DNA of 64,000 nucleotides from Bdellovibrio sp. BCCA (GTDB lineage Bacteria; Bdellovibrionota; Bdellovibrionia; Bdellovibrionales; Bdellovibrionaceae), in NCBI RefSeq assembly GCF_037996825.1, contig NZ_JBBNAC010000002.1, positions 62,001 to 126,000 of the forward strand, in the 5' to 3' direction. The translations under genes were made by a program, and so were the position numbers. Below are positions 42,291 through 50,651 of the stretch, piece by piece. Below the pieces are notes generated by a model. It had not been told where the DNA came from. It made no database searches and was given only the letters and a program-made list of their open reading frames with translations. Within the stretch, counting starts at the first letter, position 1; each line of letters opens with the position of its first letter.

Positions 42291-42815
42291 ATGACGAAAG
42301 CGGAAAAAACACTTCTGACAGTTCTGAAGAAGCGAGTATCTCCGGAGGACACAATTAAGGCGGTAGAAATATATTACCGAACGCTATACGGACGCAGTTT
42401 CATGATTCATGTGTTCGACGCTGGCGTCATTGAGGTCATGAACCTACTTTTATCAATTCCCGTGAAAAGCCATAACATCCCGATTTACACGAGGGCTACA
42501 AAAATGCTGGCATTAAAAGGGCTCATGAGTCATTTTGCAATTTGTGCCACCAAGGCTGCCACTAAAGTATCTACGCATGAATATCCAGATCGCAAGAGAG
42601 CCTTCATTGCTCATTACATCCATGAGCTAATTGATGATATTTTTATGAGAAATATTGCCTTCCTTATTGGACACCAAGGAGTCGTAAACCTAAACTCACT
42701 CGAAGTACGCCTGGCTGGCATTTACGGGTATCTTGAAGATCTCTTAAAGAATTCTAGATTCGATTCGATAATCTCAGACGTAGAGAGGTATCACGCAATC
42801 AATTTGAAAAGGTAA
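42291..42815 (+). CDS. hypothetical protein
   Basis: A 174-residue helical soluble protein (MTKAEKTLLTVLKKRVSPED...). The frame is open further upstream, but GTGGAGGAGTC before this ATG and promoter P10 fix the start. No family is recognised. It ends 17 nt before the convergent MazG-like gene; a short GGGG/CCCC hairpin lies between. Confidence 0.6.
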   Translation: MTKAEKTLLTVLKKRVSPEDTIKAVEIYYRTLYGRSFMIHVFDAGVIEVMNLLLSIPVKSHNIPIYTRATKMLALKGLMSHFAICATKAATKVSTHEYPDRKRAFIAHYIHELIDDIFMRNIAFLIGHQGVVNLNSLEVRLAGIYGYLEDLLKNSRFDSIISDVERYHAINLKR

Positions 42816-42831
42816 AGGGGAGTTTATCCCC

Positions 42832-43347
42832 CTATTTAATACGATCACTTGGAGGCTTCTCCAGGTTCTTTGCGATCTTCATCTCCATATGTCGATAAAC
42901 GTCAACTCCAAGATCAGAAGCAACTATGAGAACCATTGCTAGAATGTCACACAAGCATTCGCAGTAATGCTGGGTAACTTTCATTTTTCTAGCCTCATTC
43001 ATTGCTTTAGCAATTGGAAAAAGCGTATGTGTCACAGCATCTTTAGGGGTGATATATGACATCCAAGATTCGTTGGACCTAACCCGCGCGACAGCATCTT
43101 CAATCCACATTGGATTTACCAGAATCGCTTTGTACCGGAAAATGATGCCAATAGCCCTAAGACCAATGTCAGAAATTTCTTCATGAAAGCGCTCTTCACC
43201 TTCGTTTTCGATCAACGCAATAATTGCTTCAGAAGTTTCTGAACTTACAAGGCCAAGGGCCTCAAGATCGGTTGAACTGTTATAATTGCGTGACACAAGA
43301 AATCCGTGATGACTAAGACCAATATCGATAAGACGTTGCTTTTGCAC
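42832..43347 (-). CDS. MazG-like NTP pyrophosphohydrolase family protein
   Basis: A 171-residue all-helical protein. ETSEAIIALIENEGEE followed by FHEEISDIGLRAIGI matches the metal-binding E-x2-E ... E-x2-D pattern of MazG-type pyrophosphatases, which hydrolyse (d)NTPs and are common in phages. A second similar helix pair (YCECLCDILAMVLIVASDLGVDV) follows. No strong ribosome-binding site is visible. It stands upstream of the small-gene cluster ending at 43448. Confidence 0.65.
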   Translation of the reverse strand: MQKQRLIDIGLSHHGFLVSRNYNSSTDLEALGLVSSETSEAIIALIENEGEERFHEEISDIGLRAIGIIFRYKAILVNPMWIEDAVARVRSNESWMSYITPKDAVTHTLFPIAKAMNEARKMKVTQHYCECLCDILAMVLIVASDLGVDVYRHMEMKIAKNLEKPPSDRIK

Positions 43348-43447
43348 TGTGACTCCTAACTAAGTTCGTTTCCGGGTACTTAAAAAATGCACCGAAGAAA
43401 ATTTCTCAGTGCAATCAGGTTGATGCAGGATTCCTTAGTGAATCCAT

Positions 43448-43717
43448 CTATCTTTTAATCTTTCCTTCGGAAAGAAACTCGCCAATCATTTTCCGAACTA
43501 ACCAAGAAACTTCACTATTTCCATCAAAACTTCTTCTGAGGAATTCATCCTTTTTCAATCCGGATTTTTGTAATGATTCTTCAGTTATTCGCTCAATTAA
43601 TTCATCAAATTTAAAGCTCTGAACTGCAATCTTGACATTACTAATAAGTTCATCAACTAATTCATCATTCTTTTCGCCATTGGTATCGAAATCTTGGTTT
43701 CTTTCGTCATTTTTCAT
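43448..43717 (-). CDS. small acidic hypothetical protein
   Basis: An 89-residue hydrophilic, acidic helical protein (KNDERNQDFDTNGEKNDELVDEL). The ATG at 43717 with AAAGGGGAAATT in front is preferred to the longer frame, which overlaps the upstream gene. It is the last gene of a - strand operon that starts near 44878. No family is recognised. Confidence 0.5.
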   Translation of the reverse strand: MKNDERNQDFDTNGEKNDELVDELISNVKIAVQSFKFDELIERITEESLQKSGLKKDEFLRRSFDGNSEVSWLVRKMIGEFLSEGKIKR

Positions 43718-43727
43718 AATTTCCCCT

Positions 43728-43982
43728 TTATTCGAAATGAAGATCCCATAACTCATTGATTTTCTCGATCTGAACAGTGCTGGGTGTCCACTTTGGTTGT
43801 TCTTTAACCTTTTTAGAAAGTTGATTGATAAAATCTCTCTCCCAAGGCGACAGAGCGAGAGGTGAGTCGTGATCAGCACCTCTCTTTAAATCATTGAGCC
43901 GAGCGAGAAGTATTTCGCGCTTCTCGCTTTTTCTGCCCGTGACATTGCAATTCGTGGCTTTGTTCATTATCACGCCATTCAT
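43728..43982 (-). CDS. small hypothetical protein
   Basis: An 84-residue basic N-terminus (TGRKSEKREILLARLNDLKRG) followed by a helical region rich in Trp and Lys. The ATG overlaps the upstream TAA (TAATG), with GAGGAGTTCAGG in front, so translation is coupled. No family is recognised. Confidence 0.5.
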   Translation of the reverse strand: MNGVIMNKATNCNVTGRKSEKREILLARLNDLKRGADHDSPLALSPWERDFINQLSKKVKEQPKWTPSTVQIEKINELWDLHFE

Positions 43983-44521
43983 TACCTGAACTCCTCTGTG
44001 TAGTTTTCAATGATTCTATTGACAACCTTCGTGATGTCCTCGACACGATAGCAATCAAAAGGAAGTGAGTGGTTTCTTCCACCAGTGTGATCCTTGAGAT
44101 GCTTAATGGCGCGAGCATAAGACCATGTTCCTCCCAAAACGATGGAGAAACCCTGCCCCTTTGAATTCATCGCCATTAAGGTAGTTTCACCGATTGATGC
44201 AATCCCTGCCTGATTAGAAGATACTTCAATCTTTTCGAAACCAAGATTCATCGCTAGCTTCTTTAGCTCCTTTCGAGCCAGTTTGTGATAAGCCTCTTTC
44301 AGTTCAGCTCTTGATGGATTATATTTTTGAATTAGCCTTGCAGCTCTGTCTAGATTGTCTGGTTTATCAATCTTGTCGAGCTTATCGATAACATCACGAA
44401 GTTCTTCGATACAAACGCGATGGTTTTCAAGTAGGAAAGACACATCATTCGAATTCTGAAGCTGTTCGTCGTTCTTAAAATATGCCGATAAAATAACAGT
44501 CATCTTCTTCAAGTTTTCCAT
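43982..44521 (-). CDS. hypothetical protein
   Basis: A 179-residue protein. Residues ~1-100 are helical, with possible coiled coil (CIEELRDVIDKLDKIDK). Residues ~100-179 are a mixed domain with a small Gly-rich turn (FSIVLGGTWSYARAIKHLKDHTGGRNHSLPFD). GGAGGGAAGTAAG precedes the ATG. No family is recognised. Confidence 0.55.
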   Translation of the reverse strand: MENLKKMTVILSAYFKNDEQLQNSNDVSFLLENHRVCIEELRDVIDKLDKIDKPDNLDRAARLIQKYNPSRAELKEAYHKLARKELKKLAMNLGFEKIEVSSNQAGIASIGETTLMAMNSKGQGFSIVLGGTWSYARAIKHLKDHTGGRNHSLPFDCYRVEDITKVVNRIIENYTEEFR

Positions 44522-44534
44522 TCTTACTTCCCTC

Positions 44535-44645
44535 CTAATTCTGGAATGCTGAATTCAAAATACATATTTCATATTTCAAGCCGTATGGTCCTTTAACTCT
44601 ATCCCATCCACCAAACTGTGACGTAACTTTTTCGATTCTATCCAC
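44535..44645 (-). CDS. possible 36-residue peptide
   Basis: A 36-codon ORF starting at GTG, 8 nt after the upstream stop, with a GGAGTAGGGGG-like site. It encodes a mixed sequence (DRIEKVTSQFGGWDRVKGPYG). It fills an otherwise empty 130-bp gap inside the operon. Plausible but unproven. Confidence 0.4.
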   Translation of the reverse strand: MDRIEKVTSQFGGWDRVKGPYGLKYEICILNSAFQN

Positions 44646-44653
44646 GATGCCCC

Positions 44654-44878
44654 CTACTCCGTCAGCTCCGGCTCTCTAATTAGAAGATGTGTTTTTCCAC
44701 TCGTCTTATCAAAGCCGTGATCCACATATCGAGCGCCAGCTTTAGTAAGATTACTCATTGCCTCGTGGAATTCGGCAGGCTCCCATCCATTGAAAAAGAG
44801 AATCAGAGTGTCGCCTTTCTTCCTGTCCCAATGTGTTGTCTGCTGTTCTACTAACTCAAACCATTTTGCTCTCTGCAT
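44654..44878 (-). CDS. small hypothetical protein
   Basis: A 74-residue protein with a compact alpha/beta pattern (RAKWFELVEQQ, DTLILFFNGWEPAEFHEAMSNL, HLLIREPEL). The ATG at 44878 is preferred to the longer frame because promoter P11 and GGCGGGAACAGT lie in front of it. It is encoded just downstream of the SNF2 helicase-nuclease. No family is recognised. Confidence 0.6.
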   Translation of the reverse strand: MQRAKWFELVEQQTTHWDRKKGDTLILFFNGWEPAEFHEAMSNLTKAGARYVDHGFDKTSGKTHLLIREPELTE

Positions 44879-44897
44879 ACTGTTCCCGCCGAACAGG

Positions 44898-44923
44898 TAA
44901 ATAGGGACCATGTCAAAAATGAT
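44898..44923 (-). promoter_or_regulatory. CCCATTTA-class promoter P11
   Basis: On the - strand ATCATTTT at 44923-44916 and CCTATTTA at 44905-44898 (preceded by TC), offset 18 nt, upstream of the gene at 44878. It overlaps the 3' end of the helicase gene. Confidence 0.7.
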
Positions 44924-47073
44924 TAAACCTTTAGAGCTCCGCGATTTGTGTCGATGATAACCACTGGAATTCCATCAATATTGAATGAATTAATTCCCGA
45001 CCATGGAGCAAACAAAATAACGCCAGAAATGCCGCCTTTATCCTTAAAGGCCTCGATATATCTTCGAACCTGGTTATAGACGCCTTTCTTGTTGTCGGAA
45101 GTTTTCTTAAGCTCAACAACGACGCGATCATCACTGTTAGGATCTTCAACCAAGAAATCGAGCCTATTGCGCTTATCGAGGATATATTCGCGATGCACCG
45201 TAAGGTGAGAAAGGTGCTCTTTAAACACATTGTGAGTTGCAACCTGCATAGAGGTTTCGGTGGTTGTTGGTACTGACATGTTGTCTAGTAACTCCGCAAC
45301 GGCACGAGTGACACCTTTAGTTACCACTTCCTCAGGTAGTTCAAATCCATTTTCTTTTAAGAATGCTCTGGCGGCCTCTTTCATTCTTTCCGTTGTTTGC
45401 GACTGCGAATTACCTTCAAATACCTTCGCTTTATTGACGTTGCCTTCAATAACGCCTAAATGTTGGCTTTTCTTAATTCCAAGAACATTCATCATGAATG
45501 GATCAAGGCCATAGTTTGTTACGAGGATATAAGCATTTCCATATTTCAACTGGCCGATACGGTCGATTCGCCCAACAATCTGCTCAAGCATATTTGGAGA
45601 CCAATCAAGCTCAGCAATTACCATAGTTGAGCAGACATGCTGTAAACCATCAACGCCCGCTCCGCCGCGAAGACTCAAGATAAAGACAGAAGCATTTGTT
45701 TCAAGGAATTCCTTTTTAGAACGCTCTTTTTCTTTCGGATCTTCACTTCCGGTGCACATGACATATCGAATGCCATTTTGCTTAAGATACTTTTCCCAAA
45801 TGTCGTAGACTTCACGGTGCCATCCGACCAGGACCACCTTTTCTCCCTGATCCACCAAATTCTTTACGAACTCAATAGCTGGGCGGGCCTTAGCTACTCC
45901 AGTAAGTTTCCGAAGTGTTAGGTTAAAAGTGGATGAGCGGTGACCTTCATCACTAATACCACCAGTCAGTAGCGATATGGCTAGCTTGGCAGCAATAGCT
46001 TTTTCATCATTCACCTTCCCGAGGTCTGGCGGGATGCTGATGACTTGAGTCGAAATTTTATTGCTAGACTTTCCTTCCCTGCGAATCATAAGGCCACTTG
46101 AAATCAAGAATTCATTGAGGGCTTCAGGCTTCTTAATCTCTTTTCCACCTTGGCACCACTCACTGACGAAATTACTTCTCGTTCCAAGTGCAGTAGGGTA
46201 AATCGCATCAATTACATCCCACACTTCGGAACCATAGTTCATGATGGGAGTCGCTGACATTCCAACGCAGTAGTTAACTGTTTCTGAAATCGCACGGCAC
46301 GCCTGACTTTTAGATGAGCTTGCGTTTCTTAGCTCATGAACTTCGTCTATCAGCAAATACTTAAAGCGAGGATCGTTAATATCAACGAGAGCATCTTGCC
46401 AATATGGGAGGCAGTTGTAAGAGATTATGAATACATCTGTGGTATCCCAAGGTAAATCGTAGTTTTTGTAACCACGGATGATATGTGTTCGCAGATCGGG
46501 AAATGCGAGTTTAACATTCTCTTCCCATTGGGGAGTGATGTTCGAAGGACACACAATCAGACATCGTAGGGTGTCTTCATATGAAAGTACTGAAAGACCT
46601 GAAAAGGTTTTACCTTTACCCACGGGATCGGCAAGAAGCGTGCGCTTTAGAGCACCAATTAGGTTATAGAACACCTTTTGATCTTCGAAGAGATCAATCT
46701 TCATTTCGCGGCCACGCTCTGGAATTTTGTACTGATTGTTTTTTGCAGAATTCCTGACCGTCTCTTGAACCTCGTCAAACTCGCGAGCCTTGCTAAGGAT
46801 TTCATCCAGAAGATCTTCATCAATACAGAAGTCATACCGAGACAAGAACATTTCTAGATCGCGGCACTGACTTCTTGTTAGGCTGATTTCAACAATTTCG
46901 TGAGTGAAGATACCTTTAATTTGACTGACATCCGCCTTAAAGAAGGGGCGAATCTTCTGCATAACATGAGGACGCGCGTCGATAGCGATTGAATTTTTAT
47001 CGCTTCGAACCACCTGGCCATCAAAATCTTTTGCCTCGTCAAGAGACATTGTTTGCAGAAGCTTCTCGAGCAT
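44923..47073 (-). CDS. SNF2-family DNA translocase with C-terminal PD-(D/E)XK nuclease domain
   Basis: A 716-residue fusion. An N-terminal ~120-residue domain is unassigned. The SF2 core follows: motif I ADPVGKGKT (about 148-156), motif II DEVH (243-246), SATP, then the second lobe with GWHREVYDIW, LSLRGGAGVDGLQ and EQIVGRIDRIGQ (arginine finger). The last ~90 residues hold RLDFLV and, after about 10 residues, VVVELKK, the D...E-x-K nuclease pattern. Such fusions couple ATP-driven DNA tracking to cleavage, as in defence or repair systems. The neighbouring DUF4942 methyltransferase is a possible partner. Confidence 0.8.
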   Translation of the reverse strand: MLEKLLQTMSLDEAKDFDGQVVRSDKNSIAIDARPHVMQKIRPFFKADVSQIKGIFTHEIVEISLTRSQCRDLEMFLSRYDFCIDEDLLDEILSKAREFDEVQETVRNSAKNNQYKIPERGREMKIDLFEDQKVFYNLIGALKRTLLADPVGKGKTFSGLSVLSYEDTLRCLIVCPSNITPQWEENVKLAFPDLRTHIIRGYKNYDLPWDTTDVFIISYNCLPYWQDALVDINDPRFKYLLIDEVHELRNASSSKSQACRAISETVNYCVGMSATPIMNYGSEVWDVIDAIYPTALGTRSNFVSEWCQGGKEIKKPEALNEFLISSGLMIRREGKSSNKISTQVISIPPDLGKVNDEKAIAAKLAISLLTGGISDEGHRSSTFNLTLRKLTGVAKARPAIEFVKNLVDQGEKVVLVGWHREVYDIWEKYLKQNGIRYVMCTGSEDPKEKERSKKEFLETNASVFILSLRGGAGVDGLQHVCSTMVIAELDWSPNMLEQIVGRIDRIGQLKYGNAYILVTNYGLDPFMMNVLGIKKSQHLGVIEGNVNKAKVFEGNSQSQTTERMKEAARAFLKENGFELPEEVVTKGVTRAVAELLDNMSVPTTTETSMQVATHNVFKEHLSHLTVHREYILDKRNRLDFLVEDPNSDDRVVVELKKTSDNKKGVYNQVRRYIEAFKDKGGISGVILFAPWSGINSFNIDGIPVVIIDTNRGALKV

Positions 47074-47134
47074 ACAGAGGCTTAATGCAGATCTTCTGCT
47101 TTCTAGATACTATTTGTCCTAATAAATGAAATTT

Positions 47135-47497
47135 CTATGGATTTTCAACTTTTGAAAACGAGGAAGAATCAAGAAGACCGTCGATAGTTGATTTTTCCAC
47201 TTCTCCGTTGATCAATATGAAACGATAAGTATTCCCGTGGGGCTGAATGGCCACTAAATCATGCTTAAAAAGAAGGTGAGACTGCCACCCGTTTGCAGAA
47301 GACCGCCTAGATGCGATTTCTAATGCACGGTCAACAATTTCATGCAAACTCAAGTTAAGATCGTCCGTTATTGTGAAAAAGTCGACATCCTTTGATAGAA
47401 ATAGTTCATGATGACCGAACTTTCGATTCTTCTTTTTTGGGAATAGGTAAATTATCGAACCTATTCCGCTAAAAATATTCTTCCAAAAGTGCTTCAT
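47135..47497 (-). CDS. hypothetical protein
   Basis: A 120-residue protein with a basic, mildly hydrophobic N-terminus (WKNIFSGIGSIIYLFPKKKNRK) and a helical core (ITDDLNLSLHEIVDRALEIASRR), then beta strands. It lies between the DUF4942 methyltransferase and the SNF2-nuclease in the same direction, so it probably belongs to their operon. No family is recognised. Confidence 0.5.
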   Translation of the reverse strand: MKHFWKNIFSGIGSIIYLFPKKKNRKFGHHELFLSKDVDFFTITDDLNLSLHEIVDRALEIASRRSSANGWQSHLLFKHDLVAIQPHGNTYRFILINGEVEKSTIDGLLDSSSFSKVENP

Positions 47498-47505
47498 CCA
47501 TACCC

Positions 47506-48996
47506 TTATTTATTAATAGTCAGCACTGTGACTCTTACGTTTGTATCGTCGAATTGTCCCTCAATAGGTTCACTCCATTCGATTGCAGCGCCACTCACAT
47601 CGACCTTCCCAACTAACGAACAAGGAAGAATGGCGACCAATGTCCCACCATCATCTAGCAGTTCAATGGCCTTATTAAGATGCTGAAGAGCTCTTCCGTC
47701 AGAGAATGGTGGGTTCATTGCGATTTTTTGAAACTTGCGCTCAAAACTCTGAGAAAGAAAATCTCCTTCAACTACGCTGAAACCTTTTTCTTTTAGAATG
47801 GAGCAATTCACCGGGTCAATTTCCACACAGGTAGTTCTCTTTTTAGGAAGGCGATCAGACAATCCACCCTGCCCGGCAGATGGCTCCAGAACTCGGTCCC
47901 AACTTTCAATGTAACCAAGTTTTGAAATTACCATGCTAGCGAGAGCGGATTTCGTTGGGTAGAACTGATTTGATTTCTTTTCTGGATAACAACCCATTCT
48001 GATAATTTCATTTAGTCCTGCAATGGATTCTTCAGGAATATGGAATGTCCCACTTTCTTCAATAGCGCCAAGGTATAAGAGGATCTCTTTAACGACTTGA
48101 TTCTTGGTATAAATTGAACGATTCCGATATTCGGAAATATCCATCAATATTCTAAGAACTTCATCGCTCAAAAAATTCTTCTGAAGGGGTTTGTCGTATG
48201 CTTTCTTTGCCTTAGAAGGTCGACCTTTAGATGAAGCAATAACCGCAGGATACAAGTTCGAAAGAACATCATTAAGGTATATCGCAATCTCTGGATGAAC
48301 TTGGATATGAATGGTCCCAACCTTGAATATCTTCAAAGTAAGAGCTCCCCCATCTATCTTAACTTCTTGACCGAATTCCGTAATTCGCAAAGTAGATCGC
48401 GTTCTTGGATCATAATCATCAGTATCCCGACCCATGTACTTAGCAACAATAAGGCGAAGATCATCAAGAGTTTCGCAAGTGCGATAATTTGGAGAGCCAA
48501 AGCTATCTAAAGCATTTGAAATGATCATCTTCTTTGAAAACGCCATTGGATTATTGGTAACGTGATGACCCGATAAAGATCGAAAAATTCCATCGACCTT
48601 TTTAGCTAAAAGTTGATCTTTGTTTTTAATGAATTGATCAAGTGTGGCATAGAGATTCTTCGCGCTGAATTCTGGTGTTTTGAATTCGGAAATCATGTTA
48701 TGCCACTCGGATCTTTCTTGTGCCGACATATAGTCAAGCATATCGGTCTTCTTGATAGCTCGGTCCCAATATTCGGAGTTTAAGGCTTTTACGGCCAGAT
48801 CAGGGTCCATGTGGCGAGTGTAGGAAGAATGTAGCTTGTTACCCTTGATAAAATATTGAAAAGGCCCTTCAAAATTCTTAAGCAGTTTTCCTAGTTCCGA
48901 GATTTTCGCAAGCTCAATTTGATATTCGTTAAACAGATCGGATACATCAGACGCGATTTGATTTTCACTTTTTTGAGCAACGATTTCCGGCAGCAT
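47506..48996 (-). CDS. DUF4942-type DNA methyltransferase
   Basis: A 496-residue protein. The N-terminal ~270 residues match the DUF4942 pattern (KVDGIFRSLSGHHVTNNPMAFSK, DDLRLIVAKYMGRDTD). The C-terminal ~150 residues are a class I methyltransferase with YPTKSALA, RVLEPSAGQGGLSD (AdoMet motif), CVEIDP and the catalytic NPPF (MNPPFSDGRA), fitting adenine-N6 specificity. I place the start at ATG 48996 behind AAGGAGATCAGT; the longer frame runs into operator array O6. It is 8 nt upstream of the next gene and heads the SNF2-nuclease operon. Confidence 0.8.
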   Translation of the reverse strand: MLPEIVAQKSENQIASDVSDLFNEYQIELAKISELGKLLKNFEGPFQYFIKGNKLHSSYTRHMDPDLAVKALNSEYWDRAIKKTDMLDYMSAQERSEWHNMISEFKTPEFSAKNLYATLDQFIKNKDQLLAKKVDGIFRSLSGHHVTNNPMAFSKKMIISNALDSFGSPNYRTCETLDDLRLIVAKYMGRDTDDYDPRTRSTLRITEFGQEVKIDGGALTLKIFKVGTIHIQVHPEIAIYLNDVLSNLYPAVIASSKGRPSKAKKAYDKPLQKNFLSDEVLRILMDISEYRNRSIYTKNQVVKEILLYLGAIEESGTFHIPEESIAGLNEIIRMGCYPEKKSNQFYPTKSALASMVISKLGYIESWDRVLEPSAGQGGLSDRLPKKRTTCVEIDPVNCSILKEKGFSVVEGDFLSQSFERKFQKIAMNPPFSDGRALQHLNKAIELLDDGGTLVAILPCSLVGKVDVSGAAIEWSEPIEGQFDDTNVRVTVLTINK

Positions 48997-49047
48997 TACT
49001 GATCTCCTTATACGGAATTTCAATATGATACATCCTATCATACAACT

Positions 49048-49074
49048 ACCATGTTTACCATGTTTACCGCTATA
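49048..49074. promoter_or_regulatory. 9-bp operator array O6 with TATAAT
   Basis: Two perfect ACCATGTTT units and a third partial one (ACCGCTATA) in tandem, with TATAAT (49071-49076) at the + end, 20 nt before the ATG at 49096. It lies between this gene and the divergent methyltransferase operon, whose side has TATGAT. It is the clearest copy of the array. Confidence 0.75.
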
Positions 49075-49095
49075 ATGAATGGCAGGAGGCACATA

Positions 49096-49362
49096 ATGAG
49101 ATTCCTTATTGTCCTTGTAGTCGGTCTAGTATTTTTTCCACTATCCGACATGAGTAAAGCCACCACGCTTCTTCCTAACATTCTCATTGGAACAGTTAGT
49201 GAGGTAACCTGTTACGATTTCAATGGCGAGAAGCTTTATCAAACCATGGTGGTCGGTGAAGTAAAGAAAGTTAAAGGTGGCTGGTATTTCAGAACTCTCG
49301 AGAAGGGAAACAAAATTACGGTCCACCTCGATTGCTACAAAAGACAGATCACTAAAAGGTAA
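49096..49362 (+). CDS. small secreted protein
   Basis: An 88-residue protein with a signal peptide (MRFLIVLVVGLVFFPLSDMSKA, cleavage likely after SKA). The mature part of ~65 residues is beta-rich, with two Cys (VTCYDF, HLDCYK) that could form a disulphide. GGCAGGAGGCACATA precedes the ATG. It is 10 nt upstream of the phosphoesterase gene and under operator array O6. Confidence 0.6.
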   Translation: MRFLIVLVVGLVFFPLSDMSKATTLLPNILIGTVSEVTCYDFNGEKLYQTMVVGEVKKVKGGWYFRTLEKGNKITVHLDCYKRQITKR

Positions 49363-49372
49363 GGGGTTCGCT

Positions 49373-50050
49373 GTGTCACGCTTCTTTATCTCTGATATTC
49401 ATGCCTTTCATGAATTGCAACTGTATGAAAAGTACAGGAATTTTCCTTCGCTTGAAAATATGCACGAAATTATAGTCTATCGTTGGAACAAAGTGGTTTC
49501 TAAGCATGATACGACGTATATTGTCGGCGATTTCTCTTTTGGTAAATTTGAGGAAACTAAGGAGTTCTTGTCGCGACTTAACGGCAAGAAGATTCTTATC
49601 GTTGGAAATCATGACCGACGATCCAAGCGCCTACTAAAATACCGTGACTATATCGAAATGGGTTTTAGTGACATAATGGATGAGGACGTGATCAAGTTTT
49701 CCGTTAACGAAAACGGGACAACGCGAAAAATTCCGGTGCACCTTAAGCACTATCCCTATCATTGGCATCCACTCCGGGAAATTTACAACAAGGTTGCCCA
49801 GCTTTTTGGAGCCTTCCGAGAGGATTCGAAAACCTATCATCAATTTTATCCCAAATACACTCCTATGTGGCACATTCATGGGCACTATCACGCTGGCCCC
49901 TTGGTTCATGACAACGAGATCAATGTAAGTTGGGATACATTGGGCGGATACCCAATCTCTGAAAGCAAGATTATTGCACTTATTCGCGAACAGGAGAAAA
50001 GGTCCAAGATAATCCGTTACCTGGAGAGAATTCTTGGGCGATCAATATAA
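49373..50050 (+). CDS. calcineurin-like metallophosphoesterase
   Basis: A 225-residue phosphoesterase with the complete metal-binding set: FISDIHAFH (D-x-H), VGDFSFG (GD), VGNHDRR (GNHD), LKHYPY (H) and HIHGHYH (GH-x-H). The pattern resembles the small phage-type 'ligase-associated or ICC-like' phosphoesterases. GTG at 49373 (AAGGGGTTCGCT in front) is chosen, as homology starts there. It overlaps the next gene by 17 nt. Confidence 0.85.
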   Translation: MSRFFISDIHAFHELQLYEKYRNFPSLENMHEIIVYRWNKVVSKHDTTYIVGDFSFGKFEETKEFLSRLNGKKILIVGNHDRRSKRLLKYRDYIEMGFSDIMDEDVIKFSVNENGTTRKIPVHLKHYPYHWHPLREIYNKVAQLFGAFREDSKTYHQFYPKYTPMWHIHGHYHAGPLVHDNEINVSWDTLGGYPISESKIIALIREQEKRSKIIRYLERILGRSI

Positions 50051-50258
50051 GGAAATATTCAAAAAAGTCATCTCGGCATTATTCTTTTGTTTTCTTGTTT
50101 TGGGAGCATATCAAGGATATGCCAATGATTGGCCTTGCGCTCATGGATTCGCAGTACTATTGACTATTATGTGCGCCTTTAAGCTAAAGAAGATGGCGAA
50201 GAGGCATCAACAATATGAGTCTGATATCTCTTCGTGCCTAGACGGTCAGGATCATTAA
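50034..50258 (+). CDS. small two-helix membrane protein
   Basis: A 74-residue protein starting at TTG behind GGAGAG, with hydrophobic stretches SALFFCFLVLGAYQGY and GFAVLLTIMCAF and a basic, then acidic tail. It overlaps the phosphoesterase stop by 17 nt, suggesting coupling. The TTG start is the weak point. It overlaps the convergent gene by 4 nt. Confidence 0.45.
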   Translation: MGDQYKEIFKKVISALFFCFLVLGAYQGYANDWPCAHGFAVLLTIMCAFKLKKMAKRHQQYESDISSCLDGQDH

Positions 50259-50533
50259 GCTGATTTTGACTCGCTCGGCTGTATCTGGTTAGAAACTCGA
50301 CGTGTACGATAGGCTGCGAGATCTACAACTTCAGCCATGTGTTGCTCTTTTTTGAATCTCTTCTTTAAATCAAAGCACATCTGACGGATTCGTACATAAG
50401 TCCAGCGGATTGGATTCTGTTCTTTAACCGTCACATCGAAGTCCGGAATCTCAACAACATTAAGGATGGCGGATCCAATAGCCATAAGGCCGATCACTTG
50501 GAGAACCATTTGAATAAGCATTAAACCGTTCAT
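50255..50533 (-). CDS. small membrane-anchored protein
   Basis: A 92-residue protein with an N-terminal membrane helix (MLIQMVLQVIGLMAIGSAILNVV) and a basic cytosolic tail (RIRQMCFDLKKRFKKE). TGGAGGTATT precedes the ATG, and operator array O7 lies 18 nt upstream. No family is recognised. Confidence 0.6.
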   Translation of the reverse strand: MNGLMLIQMVLQVIGLMAIGSAILNVVEIPDFDVTVKEQNPIRWTYVRIRQMCFDLKKRFKKEQHMAEVVDLAAYRTRRVSNQIQPSESKSA

Positions 50534-50550
50534 AATACCTCCATCGCTCT

Positions 50551-50577
50551 ATCATGGTAACCATGTTTACCATGTTT
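50551..50577. promoter_or_regulatory. 9-bp operator array O7
   Basis: ATCATGGTA, ACCATGTTT, ACCATGTTT in tandem, upstream of the - strand gene at 50533. On the - strand it ends in CATGATAG, a weak extended -10. Confidence 0.6.
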
Positions 50578-50651
50578 TTGAAAGAATTACATGGCAAGCG
50601 TACCAAGGTGAGATGAACAATCTGACAATTTATGAACAGAAATAATGTGAT

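Noticed and set aside
42817-42831. GGGG/CCCC hairpin between the convergent genes at 42815 and 42832.
   Set aside because: Only 4 bp and no proper U-run; too weak to list as a terminator.
47480-47530. ACCCTTATTTATTAATAG beside two - strand genes.
   Set aside because: It points in the + direction, away from the genes, and lacks the upstream box.
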